Positions 17,273-26,435 are shown, counted from the stretch's first letter. The stretch is 64,000 nt of DNA from Bosea beijingensis (GCF_030758975.1 NZ_CP132359.1:1504811-1568810); one strand, 5' to 3'. Notes: generated by a model not told the origin, from the sequence alone. Program-made: numbers and translations.

Positions 17273-18405
17273 GGCGAGGCCTCGTTGCCGCGTACGAGGA
17301 TCGCAGCATCCGGCGCCCAGGAGGCGACGATCGCCTCGCCCTCAGTGAAGCTGCGCTGCCCGGCCGGAACCGTCGCCAGCAGCGTCTCGCCATCCGCCAG
17401 CCTGACCTCGACCTCGACGGAGGAGCCGAGATAGGTGATGTCGGCGACCCTGCCGCTGACTTGGCAAGGCGCTGTTTCAGCCGCCGCAGCCGGCGCCGCC
17501 AGCCTGATCTTCTCCGGGCGGAGCGCGGCGACGGCTGCTTGGCCGGCCTGTGCCGCGATGCCGTTCCCGTTCGCCGTCGCGGCGAAACCGGGCATATGGA
17601 TTTCGACCTGCCCGCCGCTGGCCGAGGCGATCTTGCCGCGCAGGAAATTGCTCTTGCCGAGGAAGCCGGCGACGAACTCTGTGGCCGGGCGCTCGTAGAG
17701 CTCGGCCGGCGGGGCGATCTGGAGGATGCGGCCGCGATCGAGGATGACGATGCGGTCCGACATCGTCAGCGCCTCCTCCTGATCGTGGGTGACATAGATG
17801 AAGGTCGAGCCGACTTCGCGATGGATCGAGCGGAATTCGGTCTGGAATTCCTTGCGTAGCGCTTTGTCGAGCGCGCTCAGCGGCTCGTCGAGCAGCAGCA
17901 GCTCCGGCGAGAAGACCAGCGAGCGGGCGAGCGCGACGCGCTGCTGCTGCCCGCCCGACAACTGGCGGGGATAGCGATGCGCGAAGGCCCCGAGCTTCGC
18001 CATCTCCAGCGCGGCCATGATCTTCGGCCGGGCTGCCTCACCGGTGATGCCGCGCGCCCTCAAGGGGAAGGCGACATTGTCGTAGACGGTGAGGTGCGGG
18101 AACAGCGCGTAGCCCTGGAAGACCACGCCGAAATTGCGCCGCTCGGGCGGCAGCGCGGTCACGTCGCGGCCGTCGAGCAGCATGCGCCCGCTGCTGGGCG
18201 CGACGAAGCCGGCGATGCTCATCAGGATCGTGGTCTTGCCCGAGCCCGAGGGGCCGAGCAGCGTGATAAACTCGCCGGCCTTGATCGTCAGATCGGTCGG
18301 TTCGAGCGCGACGAAATCGCCATAGCGCTTCCCAACCTTGTCGAGGACAAGCGAGTCTTTCACCGATGCAGTCCCATTCCCCATGCCGTTCAGGCTTGGA
18401 GCCAT
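17269..18405 (-). CDS. ABC transporter ATP-binding protein (PotA-like)
   Basis: 378 residues from the ATG at 18403-18405. In-frame codons further upstream run across the LysR promoter region and are not likely to be used. Walker A GPSGSGKTT, signature LSGGQQQRVA, Walker B LLLDEPLSALD and the H-loop VTHDQEE are all intact. The C-terminal TOBE domain spans about 280-375. It energises the PotB/PotC-like permeases and is the first gene of the five-gene operon that ends at 13476. It is divergent from the LysR gene at 18488. Confidence 0.9.
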   Translation of the reverse strand: MAPSLNGMGNGTASVKDSLVLDKVGKRYGDFVALEPTDLTIKAGEFITLLGPSGSGKTTILMSIAGFVAPSSGRMLLDGRDVTALPPERRNFGVVFQGYALFPHLTVYDNVAFPLRARGITGEAARPKIMAALEMAKLGAFAHRYPRQLSGGQQQRVALARSLVFSPELLLLDEPLSALDKALRKEFQTEFRSIHREVGSTFIYVTHDQEEALTMSDRIVILDRGRILQIAPPAELYERPATEFVAGFLGKSNFLRGKIASASGGQVEIHMPGFAATANGNGIAAQAGQAAVAALRPEKIRLAAPAAAAETAPCQVSGRVADITYLGSSVEVEVRLADGETLLATVPAGQRSFTEGEAIVASWAPDAAILVRGNEASP

Positions 18406-18451
18406 GGTCCCGTTTTCGCGGCTTCCGTCAAAAACGAAATGAGCTAAAAGG

Positions 18452-18468
18452 TATAAATCTGGATTATA
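18452..18468. promoter_or_regulatory. Candidate LysR-type operator in the divergent promoter region
   Basis: The bases TATAAATCTGGATTATA contain a T-N11-A core (18454-18466) with near-perfect dyad symmetry (AATC-TG-GATT). It sits 20 bp before the LysR gene and 47 bp before the divergent ABC operon. This is the expected place for a LysR-type regulator that represses itself and controls the neighbouring operon. The match is short, so it is a candidate only. Confidence 0.45.
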
Positions 18469-18487
18469 ACTTTGGGGCGGAACGGGC

Positions 18488-19396
18488 TTGGATACGCGGC
18501 ATCTGGAAGCCTTCAGGGCCGTCATTGAGACGGGCTCGATGAGCGCCGCAGCAACCCTGCTGGCGAAGTCGCAACCGGCGATCAGCAATCTGATCACGCG
18601 GCTGGAGGACGAGCTCGGCGTCTCCCTGTTCGAGCGCAAGAAGGGCAGGCTGCAGGTCACGCCCGAGGCGACGTTGTTCTACGAGGAGGCGCGGCGCACG
18701 CTCGGCGTGCTCGAACGCACCCGGCAGGTCGCGCGCGATCTCAAAGGTCTGCGCTCGGGAACGCTGTCGCTGGCGAGCCAGCCCGGTCTCGCCACCTACG
18801 CCTTGCCGCCGATCATCGCCCGGCTGCTGACGCGCTGGCCGGACGGCACGGTGCGCTTCATCACTCGCTCGTCGCCGACCGTGCGCGATCTCGGTCGCAT
18901 CGAGGCCTTCGATATCGGCTTCGCCGAGCATCCGATCGAAAGTCCGGCCCTGGTCATCGAGACCATCGATGTTCCCTGCGTCTGCATGGTTCCGGCCGAT
19001 CACCCGCTGGCGGCCGAGCCGGTCATCACGCCGGCCCATCTCGACGATGCACCCTTCATCTCGCTCTATGCTGATCACTTCCTTCACGAAGCGATCGAAC
19101 GCGCCTTCGCCGAGCATTCCGCGCGGCTGCGCATGGCGGTGCATGTCGAGTTCTTCGGCACTGCCTGCGCTTTGGTGATGGAGGGCGTCGGCGTCACCAT
19201 CGTCGACGTCGTCACCAGCCTGCATTTCCGGAAGGTCGGGCTGGTGGCGCGGCCCTTCGCGCCGCGCCTGTCCTATCGCTACGCGATGTTCCAGCCTGCG
19301 CCGCGGCCGCTCTCGCGCATCGCCCGCGAATTCGTCGAGGCCTTCCGCGAGCACAATGCCGCGCTGATCCGCGAGCACAGCCCCTACGAGGATTGA
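18488..19396 (+). CDS. LysR-family transcriptional regulator
   Basis: 302 residues starting at TTG (18488). The N-terminal winged helix-turn-helix (LEAFRAVIETGSMSAAA, then KSQPAISNLITRLEDELG) is typical, followed by a two-lobed effector-binding domain (about 90-295). It is transcribed divergently from the polyamine-type ABC/ureohydrolase operon, which it probably controls in response to the imported compound or a product. A LysR-like T-N11-A site lies in the shared 82-bp gap. Confidence 0.92.
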   Translation: MDTRHLEAFRAVIETGSMSAAATLLAKSQPAISNLITRLEDELGVSLFERKKGRLQVTPEATLFYEEARRTLGVLERTRQVARDLKGLRSGTLSLASQPGLATYALPPIIARLLTRWPDGTVRFITRSSPTVRDLGRIEAFDIGFAEHPIESPALVIETIDVPCVCMVPADHPLAAEPVITPAHLDDAPFISLYADHFLHEAIERAFAEHSARLRMAVHVEFFGTACALVMEGVGVTIVDVVTSLHFRKVGLVARPFAPRLSYRYAMFQPAPRPLSRIAREFVEAFREHNAALIREHSPYED

Positions 19397-19430
19397 AGCC
19401 GGCGAGGATGTCCCCGCCGGCTCCGAAGCG

Positions 19431-20672
19431 TCAGTTCAGGCTGGCGCGCTTCATGAAGGCGCCGCCCTTCATGATCAGCGGGATGTGCCGGCCCTGGCGG
19501 GTCAGGAGCGAGAGGTCCTTCAGCGGGTCGCCGTCGACGACGATCAGGTCGGCATGGGCGCCGGCGGAGACCGTGCCGATCAGGCCCTCCATCTTCAGGA
19601 GCTTGGCAGCGACATGGGTCGCCGAGGCGATGACCTCATGCGCCGGCAGGGCGCGGCCACGGATCACGAACTCTTCCGACTGGTACTTGTGCATCTCGCC
19701 GAGCAGGTCGCTGCCATAGGCCATGGTCAGGCCGGCCTTCTTCATGATCGCGAGCGATTCCATGCCGGCCGAGCGAACGACATCGACCTTGGCGACCGAA
19801 TCCGGCGGGAAGCCGAGCTTCGGCCCGTCCGAGACCAGCTTGTCATAGGTCACCAGCGTCGGCACGGCGACGGCGCCCTTGGAAGCGGCGAGCTTCGCCG
19901 TCTCGGCCTGGATCAGGTTGCAATGCTCCAGCGAATGCACGCCGGCCTCGACGCAGCGGCGGATGGCGTCGTCGGTATAGACATGGGCCGAGACATAGGT
20001 GCCGGCCATCCGGGCCTCCTCGACCACGGCCTCCAGCTCGCTCACCGAGAAGCCGAGGAAATGGATCGGGTCGGTCGGCGAGGCGCAGCCGCCATTGGCC
20101 ATGATCTTGATGAAGTCGGCCCCGCCCTTCAGCTCCTCGCGCGCGGCGCGGCGGACCTGGTCGACACCGTCGCAGATGCGGCCGAGCGCGCCCAGGCGAT
20201 GGCGCTCGATCACGCTCGGACGGTCGTCATAGCGGCCGCGGAAATCGGCATGGCCGCCGGTCTGGCTCAGTGCCTTTCCGGAGATGACGAGGCGCGGCGT
20301 CGGAAAATCGCCTTCCTCGGTCGCCTGCTTCAGGCCGAAATCGGCGCCGCCGACATCGCGCACCGTGGTGAACCCGCGCATCAGCATCGCCCGCATGATC
20401 CCGAAGGAGCGCGCGGTGACCAGCGAATCCGGCAGGCGTGCATTCGCGCCGAGATCGGCGACACCGGCGACGACGTGGACATGAGCGTCGATCAGTCCGG
20501 GCATCAGTGTCTTGCCCTTGAGATCGACGACCTTGGCCTTGGCCGAGGTCACGGACTTGCCGACCTCGCGGATGGTGCCGCCCTCGACGAGGACGCTGAC
20601 GGGCGCGCCAGCCTCCGGCGCCGAGCCGTCGACGATGCGGGCATTGGTGAACAGGGTTGAAGCCACTGGCAT
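19431..20672 (-). CDS. Metal-dependent amidohydrolase (imidazolonepropionase-like)
   Basis: 413 residues from the ATG at 20670-20672. The N-terminal beta-sandwich part is followed by the HVHVV metal motif near residue 65, a metal-ligand region MANGGCASP (about 185), AHVYTDDAIRRC and HSLEHCN (about 225-260) and a late Asp in YGSDLLGEMH. This is the amidohydrolase superfamily branch that includes Xaa-Pro dipeptidase-like and imidazolonepropionase-like enzymes. It hydrolyses an amide or cyclic amide of unknown nature in the cytoplasm. It is the last gene of the Liv-type ABC operon, so its substrate probably enters through that transporter. Confidence 0.85.
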   Translation of the reverse strand: MPVASTLFTNARIVDGSAPEAGAPVSVLVEGGTIREVGKSVTSAKAKVVDLKGKTLMPGLIDAHVHVVAGVADLGANARLPDSLVTARSFGIMRAMLMRGFTTVRDVGGADFGLKQATEEGDFPTPRLVISGKALSQTGGHADFRGRYDDRPSVIERHRLGALGRICDGVDQVRRAAREELKGGADFIKIMANGGCASPTDPIHFLGFSVSELEAVVEEARMAGTYVSAHVYTDDAIRRCVEAGVHSLEHCNLIQAETAKLAASKGAVAVPTLVTYDKLVSDGPKLGFPPDSVAKVDVVRSAGMESLAIMKKAGLTMAYGSDLLGEMHKYQSEEFVIRGRALPAHEVIASATHVAAKLLKMEGLIGTVSAGAHADLIVVDGDPLKDLSLLTRQGRHIPLIMKGGAFMKRASLN

Positions 20673-20706
20673 GTTCCTTCGGTCAGGTTGCGTCGGGGAA
20701 ACGGGA

Positions 20707-21195
20707 TCAGGCGGCCTTGTTGGCGGCGCGCGCGGCGAGGAAGGCCGGCACCAGCAGAGGCGCCAAACGCTCCACCGGCGCGACATGCTCCTCGCGGTAA
20801 TGGTGCTCGGGCGCGAGCAGGTTGATGGTGCCGACGACCTTGCCGTCATAGATCGCGGGGATGTTGATCACGGAGCCGAGCCCCATGCTCTCGATCAGCT
20901 CGTGGTCGAAGAACGCCCAGCGGATGCCGGCCTTGTCCTTGCCGAGATAGGGTTGGCGGCCGTCCAGCACATGCTTGCCCCAGGGCGTCGGGCCCATCGT
21001 CTTGCGGCCGGAGACCGGGTACTCGGCCGGGCGGTTGGAATAGATGCGCGCGACCTCCTGCCCGTCGACATAGAGCAGCGTGAACAATTCATGGCCGACG
21101 AGGCGGCGAGTGATGTCCTCGAAGGCCTTGAACACCGTGTCGGGCTGGCCGGGCTCCCTGATGAGGGCGGAGAGGGTGGCGAGATCGTCGGACAT
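20707..21195 (-). CDS. Stand-alone GAF-domain protein
   Basis: 162 residues forming a single GAF-type fold: ELFTLLYVDGQEVARIYSN in the first strand pair and SVINIPAIYDGKVVGTINLL in the later sheet. There is no kinase, cyclase or DNA-binding domain. Such small GAF proteins bind ligands in the cytoplasm and occur in amide and nucleobase catabolic operons. Here the gene is placed between the permease livM-like gene and the amidohydrolase gene. It may sense the substrate or assist the enzyme, but nothing in the sequence decides this. Confidence 0.8.
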   Translation of the reverse strand: MSDDLATLSALIREPGQPDTVFKAFEDITRRLVGHELFTLLYVDGQEVARIYSNRPAEYPVSGRKTMGPTPWGKHVLDGRQPYLGKDKAGIRWAFFDHELIESMGLGSVINIPAIYDGKVVGTINLLAPEHHYREEHVAPVERLAPLLVPAFLAARAANKAA

Positions 21196-21210
21196 GGGCA
21201 GGCCTTCGGT

Positions 21211-22122
21211 TTAAGCGGCGGTCGGAGGAACCGGCGCCTTCGGGATGCGCTCGGGCAGGATGCCCTGCGGCTTGAGATGCAGGACGAGGATGAGGGCGAT
21301 GCCGATCAACATCTCGCGCGTGGCTGCGAGCTGGACCGGCTGCAGGCCGGGCACCCATTCGGTGACGAAGCGCGTCGCCTCCAGGAAGATCACGACGAGA
21401 TAGGCGCCGAGCACGGCTCCGCTCGGACGCCCGACGCCGCCGGCCGTGACGGCGAGGAAGATGTAGATCGTGATCAGCGGCTGGAAATGGTCAGGCGAGA
21501 CATAGGACTGGAAATGGGCGTAGAGCGCGCCCGCCAGCGCCGCGATCGCAGCCGAGAGCGCGAAGGCCTGGAGCTTGAAGCGCAAAACCGGCTTGCCGGC
21601 GAAGGACGCGAGCTGCTGGTCCTCGCGGATCGCCTTCAGCGCCCGGCCATAAGGCGAGGCATCGAGCCGGCGCAGGAGCGCCCAGACGATCACCAGCACC
21701 AGCGTGGCGAGGCCGAGATAGAAATAGGCGAAGTTCTGCGTGCCGAGCTCTGCCTTGAGCGGCGCCTTGATGCCGGAAATGCCGTCCGAGCCGTTGGTCA
21801 GCCAGCGCTCGTTCAGCGCCACCAGCCGGATGACTTCCGCGAAGCCGAGCGTGACGATGGCGAGATAGTCATCGCGCAGGCGTAGCGTCGCGAAGGTGAC
21901 GACGAGGCCGACCGCAGCGCCCACGACGAGCGCCGCGCCCCAGCCGATCAGCACCGGCGCTCCGGCTCCCGTCGCCAGCGCAGAGGCATAGGCACCGACC
22001 GCAAAGAAGCCGGCGAGGCCGAGATTGACCAGGCCGGCACTGCCCCAGATCAGGTTGAGGCTGAGCGCGAGCAGGCCGTAGATGGCGCAGAGCGTTAGGG
22101 TGAAGATCAGATAGGACAGCAT
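21211..22122 (-). CDS. Branched-chain amino acid-type ABC permease (LivM family)
   Basis: 303 residues from the ATG at 22120-22122, which overlaps the preceding stop as TAATG. It has about nine hydrophobic helices, the LivM pattern LNLIWGSAGLVNLGLAGFFAVGAY near the N-terminus and DDYLAIVTLGFAEVIR in the middle. With the LivH-like protein it forms the channel of a HAAT-class importer. The operon lacks amino acid biosynthesis genes and ends in an amidohydrolase, so the ligand may be an amide or small peptide rather than leucine. Confidence 0.88.
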   Translation of the reverse strand: MLSYLIFTLTLCAIYGLLALSLNLIWGSAGLVNLGLAGFFAVGAYASALATGAGAPVLIGWGAALVVGAAVGLVVTFATLRLRDDYLAIVTLGFAEVIRLVALNERWLTNGSDGISGIKAPLKAELGTQNFAYFYLGLATLVLVIVWALLRRLDASPYGRALKAIREDQQLASFAGKPVLRFKLQAFALSAAIAALAGALYAHFQSYVSPDHFQPLITIYIFLAVTAGGVGRPSGAVLGAYLVVIFLEATRFVTEWVPGLQPVQLAATREMLIGIALILVLHLKPQGILPERIPKAPVPPTAA

Positions 22123-22985
22123 TAGGCGGCCCTTTCCCCGAGGAGGCCGCGCGGCCGGAAGGTGAGCATCAGCAGGATCGCGACGAAGCCGACGCCGGTG
22201 CGGTAGGTCGCGGGCACGACGAGCAATGCGAGCTCCTCGGCGATGCCGAGCATCAGCGCGCCGGCGACGGCGCCGGGGATCGAGCCGAGCCCGCCGAGCA
22301 CGGCCGCAGCGAAGACCGAGAGCAGCACGCGATAGCCCGTCAGCGGATCGATCGAGGTATCGAGCCCGATCAGCACGCCGCCGACGCCGGTCAGGCCTGC
22401 GCCCAGAAACAGCGTGACGATCGCGATCTTGGCGGGGTCGATGCCCTTGAGCCGGGCGAGGTCGGGATTGTCGGCGACGGCGCGCATCGCCTTGCCGAAG
22501 CGGGTATAGCGCAGGAACAGGAACATCGCCGCCATGATCGCGACGGCGAGCAGCAGGCTCTGGAGCTGCTGGGGGCCGATGCGCAGATCGCCGAAGCGCA
22601 TGTCGCGCGCGATCGGCAGGTCGTAGCCGCGCATCTCGTTGCCGAAGATGAAGCGGACGATGTTCTCGAGCACGAGATTGAGCGCGATCGAGGCGATGGC
22701 CACGATCAGCGCGCCGTTGTTGCGCAGGCGCTTCAGCGAGGTCTCTTCCGCGACGACGCCGACAACGCCCGTCACCGCGAAGGCGACGAGGAGCGCGGCG
22801 GGCACCGGCAGCCCCATCGCGACATTCGCCCACCAGGCGGCGAAGGCGCCGATGGTGGCATAGGCTGCGATGGCGAAGTTCGGATAGCGCAGCACCGCGA
22901 AGATGGCGGAGAAGCCGATGGCCGGGACGGCGATCAGCGTCCCGGTCATCACCCCGTTGACGAGCGCCTGCAGCAACTGGCTCAC
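22122..22985 (-). CDS. Branched-chain amino acid-type ABC permease (LivH family)
   Basis: 287 residues, with about eight membrane helices. LivH motifs are clear: an N-terminal LVNGVMTGTLIAVPAIGFS, an internal LIGLDTSIDPLTG and AAVLGGLGSIPGAVAGAL near residue 230. The start overlaps the end of the binding-protein gene by 4 bp and the stop overlaps livM. It is the second channel subunit of the same importer. Confidence 0.88.
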   Translation of the reverse strand: MSQLLQALVNGVMTGTLIAVPAIGFSAIFAVLRYPNFAIAAYATIGAFAAWWANVAMGLPVPAALLVAFAVTGVVGVVAEETSLKRLRNNGALIVAIASIALNLVLENIVRFIFGNEMRGYDLPIARDMRFGDLRIGPQQLQSLLLAVAIMAAMFLFLRYTRFGKAMRAVADNPDLARLKGIDPAKIAIVTLFLGAGLTGVGGVLIGLDTSIDPLTGYRVLLSVFAAAVLGGLGSIPGAVAGALMLGIAEELALLVVPATYRTGVGFVAILLMLTFRPRGLLGERAA

Positions 22986-24187
22986 GCGATCTTCACCAGC
23001 GTCAGCTTGCCGCCCTGGACCTGCTCGTATCGGAACTGGCAGTCCGCGATGTCGCCGGTTTCGGTGAAGTCGCAGGGGCCGCTGGCGCCGTCATAGTCGA
23101 CCGGCTGCTTGGCGGCGATCGCCTTGAGACCGTCGAGCGCGTTGTCGACCTTGGCGCCGCCCTGCGCCTGGCTGACCTTGCGCACCGCGTCCTTGATCGC
23201 GGTGCCCGAGCTGTCGCCGGCGATCGCGATCGCCATCAGGATCAGGTTGATCTGGTCGTAGACCTGGGTGGTGTAAGGATCGGGCGAGGCGACGCCGATC
23301 ATCTTGACCAGCCGGGCATAGGCCTTCGAGCCTTCGGCCGGCGAAGGCGCGATGGTGAAGGTTTTGTCGACGACCTCGGCCGGCACGCTCTCGACCAGCT
23401 TCTGGTTGACCGCATAGCCGAAGGCGACCTTCAGCCCGCCATAGCCGGCGCGATAGGCGTCCTTGAGCATGACGGCGGTGTCGGGCGTGTAGCCGCCGAA
23501 GATGATCGCGTCGGGCTTGAAGCGCAGCACTTCGTCGATCTCGCTGCGATAGGCCGGCTTCTTGTCGTCATAGATCAGCGAGCCGGTCTCGCCGCCGGCC
23601 TTTTTCACGGCCTCGGTGATGTTGTCGAACTGGCTCTTGGCGAAGGGCGTCTGCGGCGAGAGGAAGAAGACGCGCTTGGCCTTCTCGGCGATGCAGAATT
23701 CGCCGAACTTGCGGCCCTGCAGGGTCGTGTTGGGCTGGGTGCGGATCAGGTAGCCCTGATGCGGGAGCTGCGTGATCGAATCGGCACCCGAGACGGTGGC
23801 AAGGAAGGTCTTCGATTCCCAGCACAGCGGTGCGACGGCGGTTGTGACGGCCGAAGACCAGGTGCCGAGGATGGCCGAGACCTTGTCGACATCGATCAGC
23901 TTGCGGGCGGCGCGCACGCCGGCTTCCGGGCTGGTCTGGTCGTCTTCCGAGATCAGCTCGACCTTGCGGCCGAGCACGCCGCCGGCAGCGTTGACCTCGT
24001 CGACCACGGCCTTCACCGCCTTGACCATCACCGGGCCATAGGGGCCGCCGGCGCCGGTGAGCGGCGTCAGCGTGCCGATCTTGATCGGCGCGCCCTGGGC
24101 GAGCGCGCGGCCGGGCAGGGCGGAAAGGCTGGCAAGCGCGGCGGCGCCTGCCAGAAGCGTGCGGCGGTCGGTCGTGAAAGCGGTCAT
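22982..24187 (-). CDS. Liv-type ABC substrate-binding protein
   Basis: 401 residues. The signal peptide has a twin Arg (TDRRTLLAGAAALASL) and a probable cleavage after RALAQ. The mature part starts IKIGTLTPLTGAGGPYGP, typical of the LivJ/AmiC periplasmic-binding family, with the YDDKKPAYRSE and IIFGGYTPDTAVMLKDA segments of the second lobe. It delivers the ligand to the LivH/LivM-like channel. It differs from true LivJ enough that the ligand should be left open. Confidence 0.88.
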   Translation of the reverse strand: MTAFTTDRRTLLAGAAALASLSALPGRALAQGAPIKIGTLTPLTGAGGPYGPVMVKAVKAVVDEVNAAGGVLGRKVELISEDDQTSPEAGVRAARKLIDVDKVSAILGTWSSAVTTAVAPLCWESKTFLATVSGADSITQLPHQGYLIRTQPNTTLQGRKFGEFCIAEKAKRVFFLSPQTPFAKSQFDNITEAVKKAGGETGSLIYDDKKPAYRSEIDEVLRFKPDAIIFGGYTPDTAVMLKDAYRAGYGGLKVAFGYAVNQKLVESVPAEVVDKTFTIAPSPAEGSKAYARLVKMIGVASPDPYTTQVYDQINLILMAIAIAGDSSGTAIKDAVRKVSQAQGGAKVDNALDGLKAIAAKQPVDYDGASGPCDFTETGDIADCQFRYEQVQGGKLTLVKIA

Positions 24188-24231
24188 GCTGTTCCCCTGT
24201 TGTCTTGTTGGTTTGCTGTCGTGTCGTCGTC

Positions 24232-24954
24232 CTAGCCGCCGAGGAAGAGCCGGCGGATTTCGGGATCGGTGGCGAGCGCTGGCCCAGCGCCCTCGCTGCT
24301 GTTGCGGCCGGAGACCAGCACATAGCCGCGCGTCGAGATCTGCAGCGCTTCGAGCGCATGCTGCTCGACCATCAGGATCGGCAGGCCTCCCTTGTTGAGG
24401 GCGACGATCGCGTCGAACAACTCGTCGGCGGCCTTCGGCGAGAGCCCGGCTGTCGGCTCGTCGAGCAGCAGCAGGGCAGGGGCGTTCATCAGCCCCATCG
24501 CCATCGCGAGGATCTGGCGCTGGCCACCGGAGAGCGTGCGGGCCAGCGCCTTGCGCTTCTCGGCGAGCATCGGATAGCGCGCATACATTTGCTCGGCTCG
24601 TTCTCCGACCTTGCCCGGCTCCTGGAAGCCGCTGATCGCGAGGTTCTCGGCGACCGTCATCGCGCCGAAGACATTGCGCTCCTGCGGCACGAAGCCGATG
24701 CCGGCCCTGGCCCGGCCGAGCGCGTTCTCGCGGGTGACGTCGCCGCCCTTGAGCCTGATCGTGCCGTCTCGCGCCTGCACGAGCCCGGCGATGGTCTTGA
24801 GCAGCGTCGATTTGCCGGCGCCGTTGGGGCCGATGATCGAGACGATCTCGCCCGGCGCGACCGTGAGCGAAGTGCCCTTCAGGATCTGCTCGGCCGCGCC
24901 ATAGCCGGCGACGACGCCTTCGACGGCGAGGAGTTCGCCCTGTGCCGCGCTCAA
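24232..24954 (-). CDS. ABC transporter ATP-binding protein (LivF family)
   Basis: 240 residues, the usual LivF length. Walker A GPNGAGKST, signature LSGGQRQILAMAMGL, Walker B LLLDEPTAGLS and a late H-loop (MVEQHALEAL) are intact. Its ATG overlaps the end of the LivG-like gene by 4 bp. Two different ATPase subunits are normal for this importer class. Confidence 0.9.
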   Translation of the reverse strand: MSAAQGELLAVEGVVAGYGAAEQILKGTSLTVAPGEIVSIIGPNGAGKSTLLKTIAGLVQARDGTIRLKGGDVTRENALGRARAGIGFVPQERNVFGAMTVAENLAISGFQEPGKVGERAEQMYARYPMLAEKRKALARTLSGGQRQILAMAMGLMNAPALLLLDEPTAGLSPKAADELFDAIVALNKGGLPILMVEQHALEALQISTRGYVLVSGRNSSEGAGPALATDPEIRRLFLGG

Positions 24955-25715
24955 TGACGCCTCCCGAGATAGGCTTCCTGCACGCGGGTGTCGGCGGCGA
25001 CCTCGTCGAACGACCCTTGCGTCAGCGTCTTGCCCTCGGCCATGACGATGACGGGCGCGCAGAGCTTCCTGATCAGCCCCATGTCGTGCTCGATCAGGCA
25101 GATCGTCAGCCCGTCGCGATTGAGCGCGACGAGATGCTCGGCGATCTGCTCGGTCAGGCTCGGATTGACGCCGGCCATCGGTTCGTCGAGCAGCAGGATT
25201 TTCGGCTCGGCCATCAGAGCGCGGCCGATCTCGACCAGCTTCTTCTGGCCGCCGGAGAGGGCGGTGACGGGGTTGTCGAGCACATGGTCGAGCTTCAACC
25301 TGCGGGCGATGCCGAAGGCGCGCTCGGAGAGTTCGGCCTCGCGCTTCTTCGCGCTCCCTGTGCCAATCAGCCCGGCCAGCAGGCCCTCGCCCGGCTGGTC
25401 GGCGCCGTAGAGCATCAGGTGCTGGAAGACGCTGAGCTTGGGAAAGCCGCGCGCGAGCTGGAAGGAGCGCACCAGCCCCGCCGCGACCAGCTTCTCCGGC
25501 GGCATTCCGGCCGTCTCGGTCGCGCCGAGCCTGACCGAGCCGGCCTGCGGCCGATAGAGCCCGGAAACCGCGTTGAACAGTGTGGACTTGCCGGCGCCAT
25601 TCGGCCCGATCAACCCGGTGAAGGAGCCTTGCGGCACCGCGAAATCGACGCCGCGCAGCACCTGCACGCCGTAGAAGCCGAGCTTCAGCCCCTGGATGGT
25701 CAGAGCAGCCGTCAT
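24951..25715 (-). CDS. ABC transporter ATP-binding protein (LivG family)
   Basis: 254 residues from the ATG at 25713-25715, which overlaps the stop of the TetR gene by 4 bp. Longer in-frame readings would lie inside that gene. Walker A GPNGAGKST, the LivG-type insertion around residues 85-130, signature LSGGQKKLVEIGRAL, Walker B LLLDEPMAGVNP and H-loop IEHDMGLI are seen. It pairs with the LivF-like ATPase. Confidence 0.9.
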   Translation of the reverse strand: MTAALTIQGLKLGFYGVQVLRGVDFAVPQGSFTGLIGPNGAGKSTLFNAVSGLYRPQAGSVRLGATETAGMPPEKLVAAGLVRSFQLARGFPKLSVFQHLMLYGADQPGEGLLAGLIGTGSAKKREAELSERAFGIARRLKLDHVLDNPVTALSGGQKKLVEIGRALMAEPKILLLDEPMAGVNPSLTEQIAEHLVALNRDGLTICLIEHDMGLIRKLCAPVIVMAEGKTLTQGSFDEVAADTRVQEAYLGRRH

Positions 25716-26368
25716 GCCACCGCCGTCTTGCGCCGGCCGGATTGGGCAGCCGCTGGTTTCATCGGGAAATGCTGCCTGACCTGCTGCTTCCAGAAGCTGA
25801 GCAAGCCCTCGTAATAGGCCGGGTCGTTCGGCCGCAGCACGGTCTGGCTGATCATGCCGCGGACCAGGCACATGGTCGCGTTCATCACGGTGCGGGTATG
25901 GTCGGGGTCGGTGCCGGCGCGCGCCGCAAGCGCGGTCCAGACCGCGTCGAGCCCGGCATGGAATTCCTTGACGGTCGGGATCAGGTCGGCGCGGAAAGCC
26001 GGGTTGTGGCGGGCTTCCGGCAGGTATTCCATCGTCACGTAGAACAGCCGGTCGTCCATCATGCGCCAGGCATAGTCGACGATCTCGTCGCTGGAGCCGC
26101 CGCGCGCCATGAAGTCCTCGGCGAAACGGTGCAGATCGCGCGCCGCCTTGCCGAGCATGTCGGCGACCGAGGCGCTGATGATTGCCTCGCGGCCGGCGAA
26201 ATGATGGGTCAGGGCCCCGCGGGAGACCCCGGCCATGCGGGCGATCTCCGGGGTGGTGGTGCGGGCGAGCCCCTGGTCGTGCAGCAGGTCGATGGTCGCG
26301 TTCATCAGCCGCGCGGAGGTCTCCGCGCTGCGTTCCTTCTGCGATCGTCGCTTGCCGGCGCTGCTCAT
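25712..26368 (-). CDS. TetR-family transcriptional regulator
   Basis: 218 residues. A TetR helix-turn-helix is in residues 18-65 (TTPEIARMAGVSRGALTHHFAGREAII), followed by a helical ligand-binding domain. It is the first gene of the Liv-type operon and overlaps livG by 4 bp. A dyad at 26418-26435 lies 50 bp upstream and overlaps a TTGACT -35-like hexamer. The simplest reading is an autoregulated repressor of the whole catabolic operon that responds to the transported compound. Confidence 0.9.
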   Translation of the reverse strand: MSSAGKRRSQKERSAETSARLMNATIDLLHDQGLARTTTPEIARMAGVSRGALTHHFAGREAIISASVADMLGKAARDLHRFAEDFMARGGSSDEIVDYAWRMMDDRLFYVTMEYLPEARHNPAFRADLIPTVKEFHAGLDAVWTALAARAGTDPDHTRTVMNATMCLVRGMISQTVLRPNDPAYYEGLLSFWKQQVRQHFPMKPAAAQSGRRKTAVA

Positions 26369-26417
26369 CCCGACCTCGCTCCCCTTGACGATGGGGAAAC
26401 GGTGCGACTCAACTTAC

Positions 26418-26435
26418 AAACAGTCAAGCCTGTTT
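26418..26435. promoter_or_regulatory. Candidate TetR operator overlapping a -35 box
   Basis: AAACAG-TCAAGC-CTGTTT is a perfect 6-bp dyad with a 6-bp spacer in the 210-bp region before the TetR gene. On the minus strand the spacer contributes TTGACT, a good -35 hexamer, so bound repressor would block transcription of the TetR-Liv-amidohydrolase operon. The position and symmetry support the call; there is no other evidence. Confidence 0.5.
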
